Shown here piece after piece: positions 8,637 through 18,521 of a DNA stretch of 64,000 bases. Position numbers and translations under genes: made by a program. The stretch is from positions 1-64,000 of the forward strand of contig NZ_JABMCE010000082.1 in the NCBI RefSeq assembly GCF_013359865.1. The letters are read 5' to 3'. The notes beneath the pieces were generated by a model. It did no database searches. It had not been told where the DNA came from and saw only the letters and a program-made list of their open reading frames with translations. Numbering within the stretch: position 1 is the first letter of the stretch; each line of letters opens with the position of its first letter. Origin of the DNA: Curtobacterium pusillum (GTDB lineage Bacteria; Actinomycetota; Actinomycetes; Actinomycetales; Microbacteriaceae).

Positions 8637-9340
8637 GCGGTCGCCTCCGTGGGCAGGGTGTCGGTGTCGGTGGGGACGTCTCCGTCGGGTCGGTCCACGT
8701 CCTCGGGGTCCTCGGTCTGGACGGTGTCGAGCGGCTCGATGGTGTCGAGCAGGCGCTCGATGGTCGTGGCGGCGGCCTTGGAGGTCACCAGCACGACGGT
8801 CACGCCGCGACGGGCGACGTCGCGGACGACCGCGAACCACCCCTCCACGGCGCCCCCGTGTCGCTCGGGCGAGGTGATCACGAGTCCCGTCACGCCGTCG
8901 CGCAGCAGGGCGAGCTCGACGAGCAGCCGGATCCGGACGTCCGTGGGTACCCGTTGCACGTGGGTGTCGGCGTAGTCCCGTAGTCCGAGCTCGTCGAGCA
9001 CGGTGTCGACGTGCTCGCGGGAGGGGCGCTGCCCCGCGAACGCGAGTTCCTCGCGCACGATCCGCTTGACGCTCATCACCGGGAAGGGCTCCGCGACGCC
9101 GGGGGTGTCGACGAGGGCGAACGCCTTCCGTACGGCTGCGGCGTCCTCGTGCCCGTCGAGCAGGAGCCGACCGCTGTCGGGCTGCATGCGGCCGCCGGCG
9201 ACGAGGGACGCGAGCACGGGCGCCTGCTCGGTCTCGACGGCGACGATCCCGGGACGTCCGGGCGCGGCGACGGCGGAGACGACGGGCAGCGCGGCACCGG
9301 GCTCGTCGCCGATGCCGACGTGGTCGAGTTCGAGGGTCAT
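8633..9340 (-). CDS. Degenerate ABC-type ATPase domain protein
   Basis: A 235-residue protein with the outline of an ABC ATPase but without its catalytic motifs. Where Walker A (GxxGxGKST) belongs it reads VETEQAPVLASLVAG, lacking the Gly-rich loop and Lys; the following MQPDSGRLLLDG is normal for the family. In place of the LSGGQ signature stands VQRVPTDVRIRLLVELALL, and in place of the Walker B LLLDEP stands LVITSPE. The C-terminal 40 residues are acidic. It sits between a TetR regulator and a YhgE/Pip membrane protein with 4-nt overlaps on both sides, so it is probably a non-hydrolysing structural partner of that permease. Confidence 0.72.
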   Translation of the reverse strand: MTLELDHVGIGDEPGAALPVVSAVAAPGRPGIVAVETEQAPVLASLVAGGRMQPDSGRLLLDGHEDAAAVRKAFALVDTPGVAEPFPVMSVKRIVREELAFAGQRPSREHVDTVLDELGLRDYADTHVQRVPTDVRIRLLVELALLRDGVTGLVITSPERHGGAVEGWFAVVRDVARRGVTVVLVTSKAAATTIERLLDTIEPLDTVQTEDPEDVDRPDGDVPTDTDTLPTEATA

Positions 9341-10002
9341 GCTCGGTCCTTACTGGGGGAGGCCTTCGTGGGGGATGTCGGGGCGACGGGCTCGGAGAGC
9401 ATCGCGGTGCGCCAGTCGATGCCTGCCATGCCGAGGGCCGAGAGCACCACCATGCGCCGGCCGTCCTCGTCGGACGTTCCGGACCGGGTGGCTTCGTCGA
9501 GCACGGCGATGCAGGCGCCCTCGACGAGTCGGCCGAGCGTGGCGGGGTCGACGTCGTCGCGCATGGCGCCCTCGGCGATCCCGAGCGCGCAGGCTTCCCG
9601 GACCTGGGCGCGCAGGGGGGCGAAGACCTCGGCGACCGACTCGCTGAACGGGCTGCGGATCGCGACCCGGGCCATCGACCGGACGTGCGAGACCTCCGCC
9701 CAGAGCGTCACCGCGATGGCGGCGAGCCGGGCCGCCGGCGGCAGGGCCCCGAGGTCGGACGTGGTCGGCATCGCGGCCGCGACGCGAGCGGCTCCGGCGG
9801 TCACGACCTCTCGAACGAGGTCGTCCCGGGACGGGAAGTGTCCGTAGACCGCACGTCGCGACAGCCCGGCGGCGGTCGCGATGGTCTCGAGCGACGCGTC
9901 CGGGTCGCGCTGGAGGACGGTCCTCGCGGCCTCGATCAGCGCTGCGCGGTTCTCCGTCGCGTCACGGCGGGGTGCGCGTCCGGAGTGGTCGGTGGTGGTC
10001 AC
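9337..10002 (-). CDS. TetR-family transcriptional regulator (autoregulator of the YhgE operon)
   Basis: A 221-residue regulator with a TetR helix-turn-helix (ASLETIATAAGLSRRAVYGHF, about residues 36-58) and a divergent ligand domain. Its stop overlaps the start of the next gene as ATGA, so it is the first gene of a three-gene operon. A 12-bp-arm inverted repeat lies 13 bp upstream of its start (10015-10042), in the position expected of its own operator. The ligand is unknown; TetR regulators of membrane-protein operons often sense lipophilic compounds or envelope stress. Confidence 0.87.
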   Translation of the reverse strand: MTTTDHSGRAPRRDATENRAALIEAARTVLQRDPDASLETIATAAGLSRRAVYGHFPSRDDLVREVVTAGAARVAAAMPTTSDLGALPPAARLAAIAVTLWAEVSHVRSMARVAIRSPFSESVAEVFAPLRAQVREACALGIAEGAMRDDVDPATLGRLVEGACIAVLDEATRSGTSDEDGRRMVVLSALGMAGIDWRTAMLSEPVAPTSPTKASPSKDRA

Positions 10003-10014
10003 GGGCCCATCGTA

Positions 10015-10042
10015 ATAACCTGCACAGCAGTGTGCAAGTTAT
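10015..10042. promoter_or_regulatory. Probable TetR operator (inverted repeat)
   Basis: ATAACCTGCACA (10015-10026) and TGTGCAAGTTAT (10031-10042) form a dyad with one mismatch around a 4-bp spacer, just upstream of the tetR start at 10002. Size, symmetry and position match TetR-family operators. It also lies about 110 bp upstream of the divergent subtilase, which could therefore be co-regulated. Confidence 0.72.
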
Positions 10043-10047
10043 GGATG

Positions 10048-10080
10048 CTGTACCCCCGAACAGGGGCCAGTCCCCCAAAG
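10048..10080 (+). promoter_or_regulatory. GTACCCC-type motif upstream of the subtilase
   Basis: CTGTACCCCCGAACAGGGG (10048-10066), followed by GTCCCCCAAAG about 20 bp later, matches motifs found upstream of two other loci at 18522-18684 and 38719-38735. Binding factor unknown. Confidence 0.4.
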
Positions 10081-10154
10081 AGCGGACTGTGCGACCTGAG
10101 AGCGAACGCATAACTTCACAGCAATTCCATGCGAACCACGGACGGAGCCCAGAG

Positions 10155-13100
10155 GTGCGCCTTTTGAACCGTGCAACACCGAACAACGACCCGAACCCGG
10201 ACCCGCACCGCATCGCGCGCGTCCTCACCGCCGGCCTCGCCGCCGCGGCCCTGGCGTGCGGCGGCCTGGCCGTCGGAGGAGCGGCCTCGGCAGCTCCGTC
10301 CGGTCGGTCCGCCGCCGACCTCAAGCTCTCGCAGCCGCTGCGTGACGCGAAGCCCTCGAAGACGATCGCCGCCTTCGTACGGACCACCGGTCAGGGCGCG
10401 CTCGAGGTCGACGCGCAGGCGAAGGGCGGCGACCTCGCGGGGCCGAAGACGCAGTCCTCGGCCGCCAAGCAGCGCGTCAAGGCCATCGGCTCGACGGTCG
10501 ACGCCGTGCGCACCGCCGTCAAGCAGTCCGACGCCGACGCCACGGAGCTCTACTCGACCGAGTACACCGTCCCGGGGGTCGCCGTCGTGGCCGACGTCGC
10601 GGCGCTCCGGAAGGTCGCGGCCCGTGCGGACGTCGAGAGCATCATCCCGCTGACGCCGAAGAAGATCGTCGACCCGACGGTGAACGCCGACTCCGCCGCC
10701 GCACCGTCCGGCGTCGACCCGAGCCTGACGACGCCCGGCGCGGACGGCGTCACGCCGAAGAACGCGGCGAGCGACGTCTACACCCGTTCGCTCGACGCCT
10801 GGCAGCAGACCGGCCACACCGGCAAGGGTGTCAACGTCGCCGTGCTCGACACCGGCCTCGACTACACCCAGGCCGACTTCGGCGGCCCGGGCACCACGGC
10901 CGCCTACCAGGCCGCGCTCGCGAACACGGGAGCCCCGACCGCCGGTTCCTACGACGGCGAGAAGTTCCTCGGTGGCTACGACTTCGCCGGGCCCACGTAC
11001 AACGCGGACTCGACGAGCCCGGCCTACGACCCGACCCCGAAGCCGGACGAGAACCCGATCGACGGCACGGGCGGCGACCACGGCACGCACGTGTCGGGCA
11101 CGATCGCCGGCTACGGCCTCGACGCCGACAAGACGACCTTCGACGGCGACTACACGAAGCTGACGACGCAGCAGGTGCAGGACATGTGGATCGGTCCCGG
11201 CACCGCGCCCGAGGCCGGCCTCTACGCGCTCAAGGTCTTCGGTGACGGCGGCGGCTCGACCGACCTGACCGGTGCCGCCCTCGACTGGGTGGGCCAGGCG
11301 CTGACCGAGGGCAAGGACATCAACGTCCTCAACCTGTCGCTCGGTTCGGACTACGGCGCGCCGGACGACCCCGACAACGCCAAGATCGACGCGCTCACCG
11401 CACGCGGCGTCCTGCCGGTGATCGCCTCGGGCAACGCCGACGACTTCACGGACATCGGCGGTTCGCCGGGCAACGCCGAGGGTGCCCTCACGGTCGCCGC
11501 GAGCGCCACCGGCCAGTCGCTGTACGACGGTGTCGAGGCGACCGCCCCGGCGGACGTCACGAAGACGTACCGCGCGCAGTACTCGCAGAACTACACGGGC
11601 ACGCTGCCGGTCGAGGGTGACGTCGTCGTCCCGAGCACGGACGTCGACGGCTGCGCCGCGTTCAGTGCCGACGAGGCAGCGAAGATCGCGGGCAAGGTCG
11701 TCTGGCTGCAGTGGACCGATGCCGCACTCGAGTGCGGGTCCGCTGTCCGGTTCGACAACGTCCAGGCCGCCGGCGGCGTCGGTGTCCTGCTGGCGGGGAC
11801 GATCAACACGTTCGACTCCGGCATCGCGGGGAACCAGGCCATCCCGGGAGCCGAGCTGACCAAGGACAGCGTGTCGAGCCTCCAGGCAGCCGCCCAGGCC
11901 GGGACCCTGCACGTGCGGTTCGCCGACGAGCTCAAGGGCTTCGAACTCGCCACCGACCCGGAGACCGTGAACACGCTCGCCTCGTTCACCAGCCGCGGCG
12001 TGCACGGATCGTTCGACGACATCGTCAAGCCGGACATCGCGGGCCCCGGGGTCAACGTGATCTCCGCGGCCAACGGCACCGGCGACGGCCGACTCTCCAT
12101 GAGCGGTACGTCGATGGCGACGCCGGACGTGGCGGGCATCGCCGCGCTGACCTTCCAGTCGCACCCGACGTGGACGGCACCACAGGTGAAGGCCGCGCTG
12201 ATGAACACGGCGACGCACGACGTCAAGGACGGCGACGGGAACGCGACCCTGCTCCGCCAGGGCACCGGCCGCGTCGACGCCCTCCAGGCGGTCACCGCCG
12301 GCACCACCGTGCGCAGCATCGAGAACGACCAGCTCGTCACGGCCTCGTACGGGGTCGTCGAGGTCGCCTCGAGGACCAGCCAGCGGCGCACCCTGCAGAT
12401 CGAGAACACCGACGGCCGTGCGCACACCTACGACGTGGCGTACCAGGCGCAGGTCTCGCAGCCGGGCGTGGCCTTCGCCCTCAGCACGAAGCGCGTGACC
12501 GTCCGTGCGCACGGCACGGCGACCGTCACGCTGACGTTCTCGATCGCGGACCCGACGAAGCTCCGCCGCGTGATCGACCCCACCCAGGAGTCGGTGCAGC
12601 AGGGCTACCAGCGGGAGTTCGTCGCAGCGGCCTCCGGACTCGTGACGTTCACGCCGACCGACAAGACGCTCAACCCGCTCCGGCTCGGCGCCTACGTCGC
12701 GCCGAAGCCGGTCAGCGCCGTGCACGGCTCGAACGTCACCTTCACCGGGTCGCAGCGCACGGCGGACCTCGCGCTGACGGGACGCACCGTCGACCAGGGC
12801 GACGTGACGACGGGCTACCACGCCTCCGTCGCACCGTTCGTGCTCGGTGGGACGGACGGCCGGGAGTCGTTCCCGGCCGGTTCGGCGAAGCAGTCCCTGC
12901 AGGCGGCGGACATCCGTGCCTACGGCGCGAACTACGACGCGGCGTCCGGCGCCCTCGCGTTCGGCGTGCAGACCGACGGGCCGGACGCCGACCCCGGCGC
13001 GGTGACCAACGTCGAGGTGCTCATCGACACCGACCGGGACGGCACGCCGGACTACCTCGTGTACGACGCCAAGTCCGCTGCGGTCGACGCGACGTTCGCC

Positions 13101-13799
13101 ACGACGGTGGACCTCGCGACGGGTGAGACCGTGGACGCGCAGCCGCTCAACGGCGGGGCCCCCGGGCAGGACGTGAACACGTTCGACAGCACGGTCAAGG
13201 TCCTCACCGTGGACGCGGCGACGATCGGCGCCACCAAGGCGTTCACCTACTCGGTCCTGACCGAGTCGGCGTACGCCCCGGCACTGGCCACGAGCGGCTC
13301 GTACGTCGTCGACGAGACGGCGGACGCCACGTACGACCCGTCCGCGCCGGCGCTCACCTTCGCGCAGGGGAAGTCGACCGGCGTCCTGTTCGCCGACCGC
13401 GGCTCGCTCCAGGTCACCCGCGGCACCGGTGTCGCGAGCGCCCGGGTCCTGCTGCTGCACCTCGGCAACGCCGTCGGTGACCAGGCCCAGGCGGTCACCG
13501 CGACGACCGTCGCCCCGACGCTGTCGCTCGTCAAGGGCAGTTCGGTGAGCGTCACCGGCACCACCAAGGTCGGCAAGCGGCTCACCGCTCACCACGGCAC
13601 GTGGAACGCGAACGGTGTGACGTACACCTACCAGTGGTACCGCGACGGCTCGGCCGTGAGGGGTGCCACGAAGTCGACCTACACGCTGGGCTCGTCCGAC
13701 GCCGGACAGCGCCTGCAGGTGAAGGTCGTCGCGAAGGCGAAGGGGTTCCAGGACGGTTCGGCGACCTCGAAGCCGACCGCGAAGGTCTCCCGCCGCTAG
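10155..13799 (+). CDS. Secreted S8 subtilisin-like serine protease with PA domain
   Basis: A 1214-residue exported protease. A signal peptide (hydrophobic run near residues 24-50, cleavage near GGAASA-APS) is followed by an inhibitor-like propeptide and the S8 catalytic domain. The triad is Asp of VLDTGLD (about 232), His of GDHGTHVSG (about 309) and Ser of SGTSMATPD (about 653). A protease-associated (PA) insert lies between His and Ser (about 480-590), as in plant and streptomycete subtilases. The large C-terminal part ends with an Ig-like TTYQW-type module of about 90 residues. The GTG at 10155 has GGAG eight bases upstream; the longer reading from 9972 would run through the operator region and lacks a signal peptide at its N-terminus. 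Likely an extracellular nutrient or host-interaction protease. Confidence 0.9.
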   Translation: MRLLNRATPNNDPNPDPHRIARVLTAGLAAAALACGGLAVGGAASAAPSGRSAADLKLSQPLRDAKPSKTIAAFVRTTGQGALEVDAQAKGGDLAGPKTQSSAAKQRVKAIGSTVDAVRTAVKQSDADATELYSTEYTVPGVAVVADVAALRKVAARADVESIIPLTPKKIVDPTVNADSAAAPSGVDPSLTTPGADGVTPKNAASDVYTRSLDAWQQTGHTGKGVNVAVLDTGLDYTQADFGGPGTTAAYQAALANTGAPTAGSYDGEKFLGGYDFAGPTYNADSTSPAYDPTPKPDENPIDGTGGDHGTHVSGTIAGYGLDADKTTFDGDYTKLTTQQVQDMWIGPGTAPEAGLYALKVFGDGGGSTDLTGAALDWVGQALTEGKDINVLNLSLGSDYGAPDDPDNAKIDALTARGVLPVIASGNADDFTDIGGSPGNAEGALTVAASATGQSLYDGVEATAPADVTKTYRAQYSQNYTGTLPVEGDVVVPSTDVDGCAAFSADEAAKIAGKVVWLQWTDAALECGSAVRFDNVQAAGGVGVLLAGTINTFDSGIAGNQAIPGAELTKDSVSSLQAAAQAGTLHVRFADELKGFELATDPETVNTLASFTSRGVHGSFDDIVKPDIAGPGVNVISAANGTGDGRLSMSGTSMATPDVAGIAALTFQSHPTWTAPQVKAALMNTATHDVKDGDGNATLLRQGTGRVDALQAVTAGTTVRSIENDQLVTASYGVVEVASRTSQRRTLQIENTDGRAHTYDVAYQAQVSQPGVAFALSTKRVTVRAHGTATVTLTFSIADPTKLRRVIDPTQESVQQGYQREFVAAASGLVTFTPTDKTLNPLRLGAYVAPKPVSAVHGSNVTFTGSQRTADLALTGRTVDQGDVTTGYHASVAPFVLGGTDGRESFPAGSAKQSLQAADIRAYGANYDAASGALAFGVQTDGPDADPGAVTNVEVLIDTDRDGTPDYLVYDAKSAAVDATFATTVDLATGETVDAQPLNGGAPGQDVNTFDSTVKVLTVDAATIGATKAFTYSVLTESAYAPALATSGSYVVDETADATYDPSAPALTFAQGKSTGVLFADRGSLQVTRGTGVASARVLLLHLGNAVGDQAQAVTATTVAPTLSLVKGSSVSVTGTTKVGKRLTAHHGTWNANGVTYTYQWYRDGSAVRGATKSTYTLGSSDAGQRLQVKVVAKAKGFQDGSATSKPTAKVSRR

Positions 13800-13813
13800 C
13801 CGCACCGTCGATC

Positions 13814-13855
13814 CACTCCGGGCCCCGCCACCACCGCGTGACGGGGCCCGGAGTG
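13814..13855 (+). terminator. Intrinsic terminator-like hairpin of the subtilase gene
   Basis: Perfect 14-bp arms CACTCCGGGCCCCG (13814-13827) and CGGGGCCCGGAGTG (13842-13855), starting 15 bp after the subtilase stop. Confidence 0.78.
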
Positions 13856-13870
13856 CGTCAAGAGGACATG

Positions 13871-13890
13871 TAGTTAGACAAACTAGTTAT
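13871..13890 (+). promoter_or_regulatory. AT-rich promoter/operator patch before a small gene
   Basis: TAGTTAGACAAACTAGTTAT is strikingly AT-rich for this genome. It contains TAGTT/AACTA as inverted halves and a TAGTTAT that could be a -10 element, 20 bp upstream of the small ORF starting at 13910. Confidence 0.4.
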
Positions 13891-13909
13891 CCGGTGGGAG
13901 GCTGGCCGC

Positions 13910-14080
13910 ATGCAGACGCAGAGCACCCTGAAGCAGCTCCGGGCCGACCCGTTCGAGTGGCGTCGCCGTGGGCTCACCCCGCCGGAGGTCATCCAGTCGA
14001 TGATCGAGCAGCGCCTCGCCGAACCGGGCCACTCACAGCCCGTCGGCGACCCGTCCTACCAGGACTTCTTCCGGAGCTGA
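13910..14080 (+). CDS. Small protein of unknown function (56 residues)
   Basis: A complete 56-codon frame from ATG 13910 to TGA 14080, with GGGAGG upstream and a promoter-like AT-rich patch before it. The product has a charged helical centre (DPFEWRRRGLTPPEVIQSMI) and ends PSYQDFFRS; no signal peptide or membrane segment. Third codon positions are almost all G or C, as in real genes here. It sits alone between two hairpins. No family was recognised. Confidence 0.6.
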   Translation: MQTQSTLKQLRADPFEWRRRGLTPPEVIQSMIEQRLAEPGHSQPVGDPSYQDFFRS

Positions 14081-14121
14081 CCCGGACCCGCCGTCGCGAT
14101 TCGGGACGCGACGGCGTACAC

Positions 14122-14159
14122 ACTGGAGGCGCGGTGCCAGCTGGCACCGCGCCTCCAGT
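14122..14159. repeat. Perfect 38-bp palindrome (terminator and repeat-family member)
   Basis: Arms ACTGGAGGCGCGGTGCCAG (14122-14140) and its exact complement (14141-14159) lie between two convergent small genes. It should act as a bidirectional terminator. The core GGAGGCGCGGTGC is shared with the palindrome at 61034-61084, and ACTGGAGGC with the one at 44652-44710. Confidence 0.75.
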
Positions 14160-14182
14160 CCGTCGTGACGAGTGGTCTCGAC

Positions 14183-14356
14183 CTACTTGCCGATCTTGTC
14201 GTCGGCGGCCTTCTCCGCCTTGTCGATCTGGTCGCCGTGACCGCCGCCCGTCGCCTTGTCGGCGGCGCCGGCCGCCTTGCCGAGACCGGCGTCCGTGGCC
14301 TTCTCGCCCTTGTCGCTGTCCGCGAAGTCCTTCGCCTTGTCGCCGAGGTCGCTCAT
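14183..14356 (-). CDS. MT0933/Rv0909-like small antitoxin-family protein
   Basis: A 57-residue, Lys/Asp/Ala-rich hydrophilic protein (MSDLGDKAKDFADSDKGEKA, ending ADDKIGK) made of amphipathic repeats with conserved DKA units. This composition resembles the MT0933-like antitoxin family (Rv0909 of Mycobacterium tuberculosis). The SRPBCC-fold toxin that partners Rv0909 is not adjacent here, so an antitoxin role is unproven; a CsbD-like stress role is another possibility. AAGGAG precedes the ATG at 14356. Confidence 0.68.
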   Translation of the reverse strand: MSDLGDKAKDFADSDKGEKATDAGLGKAAGAADKATGGGHGDQIDKAEKAADDKIGK

Positions 14357-14469
14357 GTGCTGCTCCTTCTCTGCTGTGGATCCGACGTGTCCGACGCTGC
14401 GCCGCGCTCGGTGCGTGCCCTCCCAGGTCCACGCGGTCCGCTGCGTCCGCCGTCTCCACGGTCGGGTAG

Positions 14470-15846
<1,377 letters not shown>

Positions 15847-15848
15847 GC

Positions 15849-16406
15849 ATGCGGATCCTGTTCGTCTGCAGCGGGAACCTCTGCCGCTCGGCGCTCGGCG
15901 CGCAGGTGCTCGTCGCTCGGCTCGGCCCGGACGCCTCCGCGTTCGAGGTCGAGTCGGCCGGCACCATCGCGCAGGACGACACTCCGATGGACGACGCTGC
16001 CGCGGCCCAGTCCTCGCGGCTCGGCGGCGATCCCTCGTCGCACCGGTCCCGGTACCTGACCGCTTCGATCGCCGGTGCCGCCGACCTCGTGCTCGCCGCG
16101 GAACGCTCGCACCGTGCGGCCGTCGTGTCGCTCGCACCCCGGGCGGCGAAGCGGGCCTTCACGATCAAGCAGTTCGCCCGTGTGCTCGAGGGGCTCGAGC
16201 CGGGGGATCTCTCCGGCGTCGGGACAGCGGAGGAACTCGTGGAGCGGGTCGCTCGACTCCGCGGTACGGTCCCGCCGCCCGCGGACCCGGCGGACGACGA
16301 CATCGACGACCCCTACCGGCGGTCGGAGGCGACGCACGTGCGCGTGGCCGATGAGATCGACGCGGCGCTCGTGGTCATCGCGGACGCGCTGCGCGCCGTG
16401 CGCTGA
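15849..16406 (+). CDS. Low-molecular-weight protein tyrosine phosphatase
   Basis: A 185-residue phosphatase beginning directly with the P-loop: MRILFVCSGNLCRS, where C7 is the nucleophile and R13 binds phosphate (Cx5R). The general acid is in DDIDDPY (DP motif). It starts two bases after purA and is probably co-transcribed. Low-molecular-weight phosphatases often reverse BY-kinase autophosphorylation in polysaccharide export. A BY-kinase gene begins about 4 kb downstream, so this may be its partner although it lies outside that locus. An arsenate-reductase role is less likely. Confidence 0.85.
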   Translation: MRILFVCSGNLCRSALGAQVLVARLGPDASAFEVESAGTIAQDDTPMDDAAAAQSSRLGGDPSSHRSRYLTASIAGAADLVLAAERSHRAAVVSLAPRAAKRAFTIKQFARVLEGLEPGDLSGVGTAEELVERVARLRGTVPPPADPADDDIDDPYRRSEATHVRVADEIDAALVVIADALRAVR

Positions 16407-16419
16407 GCGGCGCAGCGCG

Positions 16420-17667
16420 TCAGCCGCGCGCGAGCACGTGCCGGTCGCGACTCGCCGCCATGCCCGCGACGAGCTGGACCACGAGGAGCGCCAGCAGCAC
16501 CGCGATCGGCACCGTCCAGCCTCCGGTCGCGGTGTGCAGCAGCCCGATGCCGAGCGGCCCGAGCCCGGCGAGCAGGTACCCGGTGCCCTGCGCCATGGTC
16601 GACACGTGCGCCGTGTGCCGGGCGTCGGGTGACCGCCACACGATGTAGCTCAACGACAGGCTGATCGCGCCCCCCTGCCCGAGCCCGAGCAGGGTCATCC
16701 ACGCCCAGGCGCCTGCGGCCGGTGCCACGAGCAGCCCGCCGAACCCGGCCGCGCAGAGCACCACCACGACCACGACCGGCAGCCACGTGGGACGGAGGCG
16801 CCGAGCGATCGCGGGCCCCGTGACGCCCGTGACGATGCCGGGCAGGCTCGAGTACGCCAGCATGAGCCCGGCCTCGTGTGCGGAGACCCCGGCGTCCTGC
16901 AGGACGGTCGGCACCCAGGTGAGGAACGCGTAGTACGACAGGCTCTGCAGCCCCATGAACCCGGTGACGGCGATCGCGACCGGGTCCCGGAACAGCCGCG
17001 CGAAGGTCGGCTCGTCGGCGGCTTCCGGCAGGGCGTCCGCCACAGTGCTCGATCCCCGGACGTGCCCCGGGTTCCGGAGCGCCCGCGGCAGCCACACCAC
17101 GGCGGCGACGACCGCTGGGACCGCCCAGAACGCCAACGCCGGACGCCACGACCCGAACGCCGCCATGAGCGGGACGACCGCGGCGGACGCGATCGCGGCG
17201 CTGAGGAACAGAGCCGTCGAGTAGAGCCCCATCATGAGTCCCACGCGGTGCGCGAAGTCGCTCTTGATCGCCGCGGGCATCAGCACGTTCGCGACGGCGA
17301 TCGCGGCGCCCGCGAGCACCGTGCCGCCGTAGAGCGCCCACCCGTGCGGCTCGAGGCGGAGCGCGATGCCGAGCGCGAGCACCGCCATGGTCAGCCCGAG
17401 CAGTCGGTGCAGCCCGATCCGACGCGTGAGCACCGGGGTGAGGAACGCGAATGCCCCGAACGCGAAGACCGGGATCGTCGTGAGCAGGCTCGCTGCCGAC
17501 GGGGAGAGGTGCAGCGATCGCTCGATCGCGCCGAGCACCGGCCCGACCGACGCCACGCCCATCCGCAGGTTCAGCGCGACGAGCATGAGGCCTGCGCCGA
17601 CGTACCAGGCGGCGAGGAGTCCACGCCGTCGATCGGCGGTCGGAAGGGGGACGGCAGCGGTGGTCAT
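16420..17667 (-). CDS. MFS transporter, CynX/NimT-like
   Basis: A 415-residue major facilitator protein with about twelve hydrophobic segments. LNLRMGVASVGPVLGAIE in helix 1 and the following helix pattern are typical of the cyanate/2-nitroimidazole (CynX/NimT) group. The substrate is unknown. The ATG at 17667 is chosen because MTTAAVPLPTADRRRG directly precedes the first helix. It is divergent from an AraC regulator with 54 bp between the starts, a common regulator-exporter arrangement. Confidence 0.85.
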   Translation of the reverse strand: MTTAAVPLPTADRRRGLLAAWYVGAGLMLVALNLRMGVASVGPVLGAIERSLHLSPSAASLLTTIPVFAFGAFAFLTPVLTRRIGLHRLLGLTMAVLALGIALRLEPHGWALYGGTVLAGAAIAVANVLMPAAIKSDFAHRVGLMMGLYSTALFLSAAIASAAVVPLMAAFGSWRPALAFWAVPAVVAAVVWLPRALRNPGHVRGSSTVADALPEAADEPTFARLFRDPVAIAVTGFMGLQSLSYYAFLTWVPTVLQDAGVSAHEAGLMLAYSSLPGIVTGVTGPAIARRLRPTWLPVVVVVVLCAAGFGGLLVAPAAGAWAWMTLLGLGQGGAISLSLSYIVWRSPDARHTAHVSTMAQGTGYLLAGLGPLGIGLLHTATGGWTVPIAVLLALLVVQLVAGMAASRDRHVLARG

Positions 17668-17721
17668 GGACCGATCACACCACCGCTGCACCCTGACGCG
17701 GAACACGTAGACTGCCGCTCG

Positions 17722-18498
17722 ATGTCGGATTCCAGCCAGATCGCGCTGGAGGAGTTCCCCGAGCGCACCGAGGCCGCCTTCTGGTTCGCGCACGCCGAGA
17801 CCGTTCCGCCGCACACCCATGCCCTCGGTCAGTTCATCCATGCGGCGAGCGGCGTCCTCTCGCTCATCACCGACGACGGCACCTGGATCGCACCGCCGAA
17901 CCGAGTCACCTGGGTGCCGGCCGGCGCTGAGCACCGGCACCGCGCCCACGGGGTGACCGACATGCGTGTCGTGTACCTGTCCCCGGATGCCGCCGCGCGC
18001 CTCCCGTCCGGCCCTGCCGTCCTGGCCGTCTCGTCGCTCGCACGGGAGGCGCTGCTCGCGTTGACGACGCCCGGCTCACGCTCCGAGGTGGCCAGGTCGC
18101 ACCTCCGGGCCGTCGTCGTGGACGAGGTCGCGTCCGCGCCGGAACAGCCGTTGCACCTGCCGGAGCCGCGCGACCCGCGCCTCCGGCAGGCCGCGCGGAT
18201 CGTCGAGGAGGACCTCGCCGAGCCGAGGTCGCTCGGGGAACTCGCGGTCGGCATCGGAGTCGGCGAGCGGACGCTCACGCGCCTGTTCCGTCACGAGACC
18301 GGGATGGGGTACCGGCAGTGGCGGTTGCAGCTTCGGGTGCACCGCGCACTCGTACTGCTCGCGAGCGGCCGGACCGTGACGGACGTCGCCGCCGCGTGCG
18401 GGTGGGCGACCACGAGTCAGTTCATCGATCAGTTCACGCCGCTGGCCGGGATGACGCCCGGGGCGTACCGACGGGCGGCCCTGACCGTCCGTGTGTGA
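17722..18498 (+). CDS. AraC-family transcriptional regulator with cupin domain
   Basis: A 258-residue regulator. The N-terminal part is a small cupin-like sensor (PPHTHALGQFIHAASG, WVPAGAEHRH). The C-terminal part is a double AraC helix-turn-helix (SLGELAVGIGVGERTLTRLF, and VTDVAAACGWATTSQFIDQF, ending with the typical MTPGAYRR). Placement back-to-back with the CynX-like transporter suggests that it controls that transporter from the shared 54-bp intergenic region. Effector unknown. Confidence 0.88.
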   Translation: MSDSSQIALEEFPERTEAAFWFAHAETVPPHTHALGQFIHAASGVLSLITDDGTWIAPPNRVTWVPAGAEHRHRAHGVTDMRVVYLSPDAAARLPSGPAVLAVSSLAREALLALTTPGSRSEVARSHLRAVVVDEVASAPEQPLHLPEPRDPRLRQAARIVEEDLAEPRSLGELAVGIGVGERTLTRLFRHETGMGYRQWRLQLRVHRALVLLASGRTVTDVAAACGWATTSQFIDQFTPLAGMTPGAYRRAALTVRV

Positions 18499-18521
18499 CC
18501 GGGGGAATGGACGGCGAACGA

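Noticed and set aside
10116..13805. 1229-codon open frame antisense to the subtilase
   Set aside because: It mirrors the subtilase, is Arg/Gly/Val-rich nonsense and has no domain or ribosome-binding site; long antisense frames are common at this GC content.
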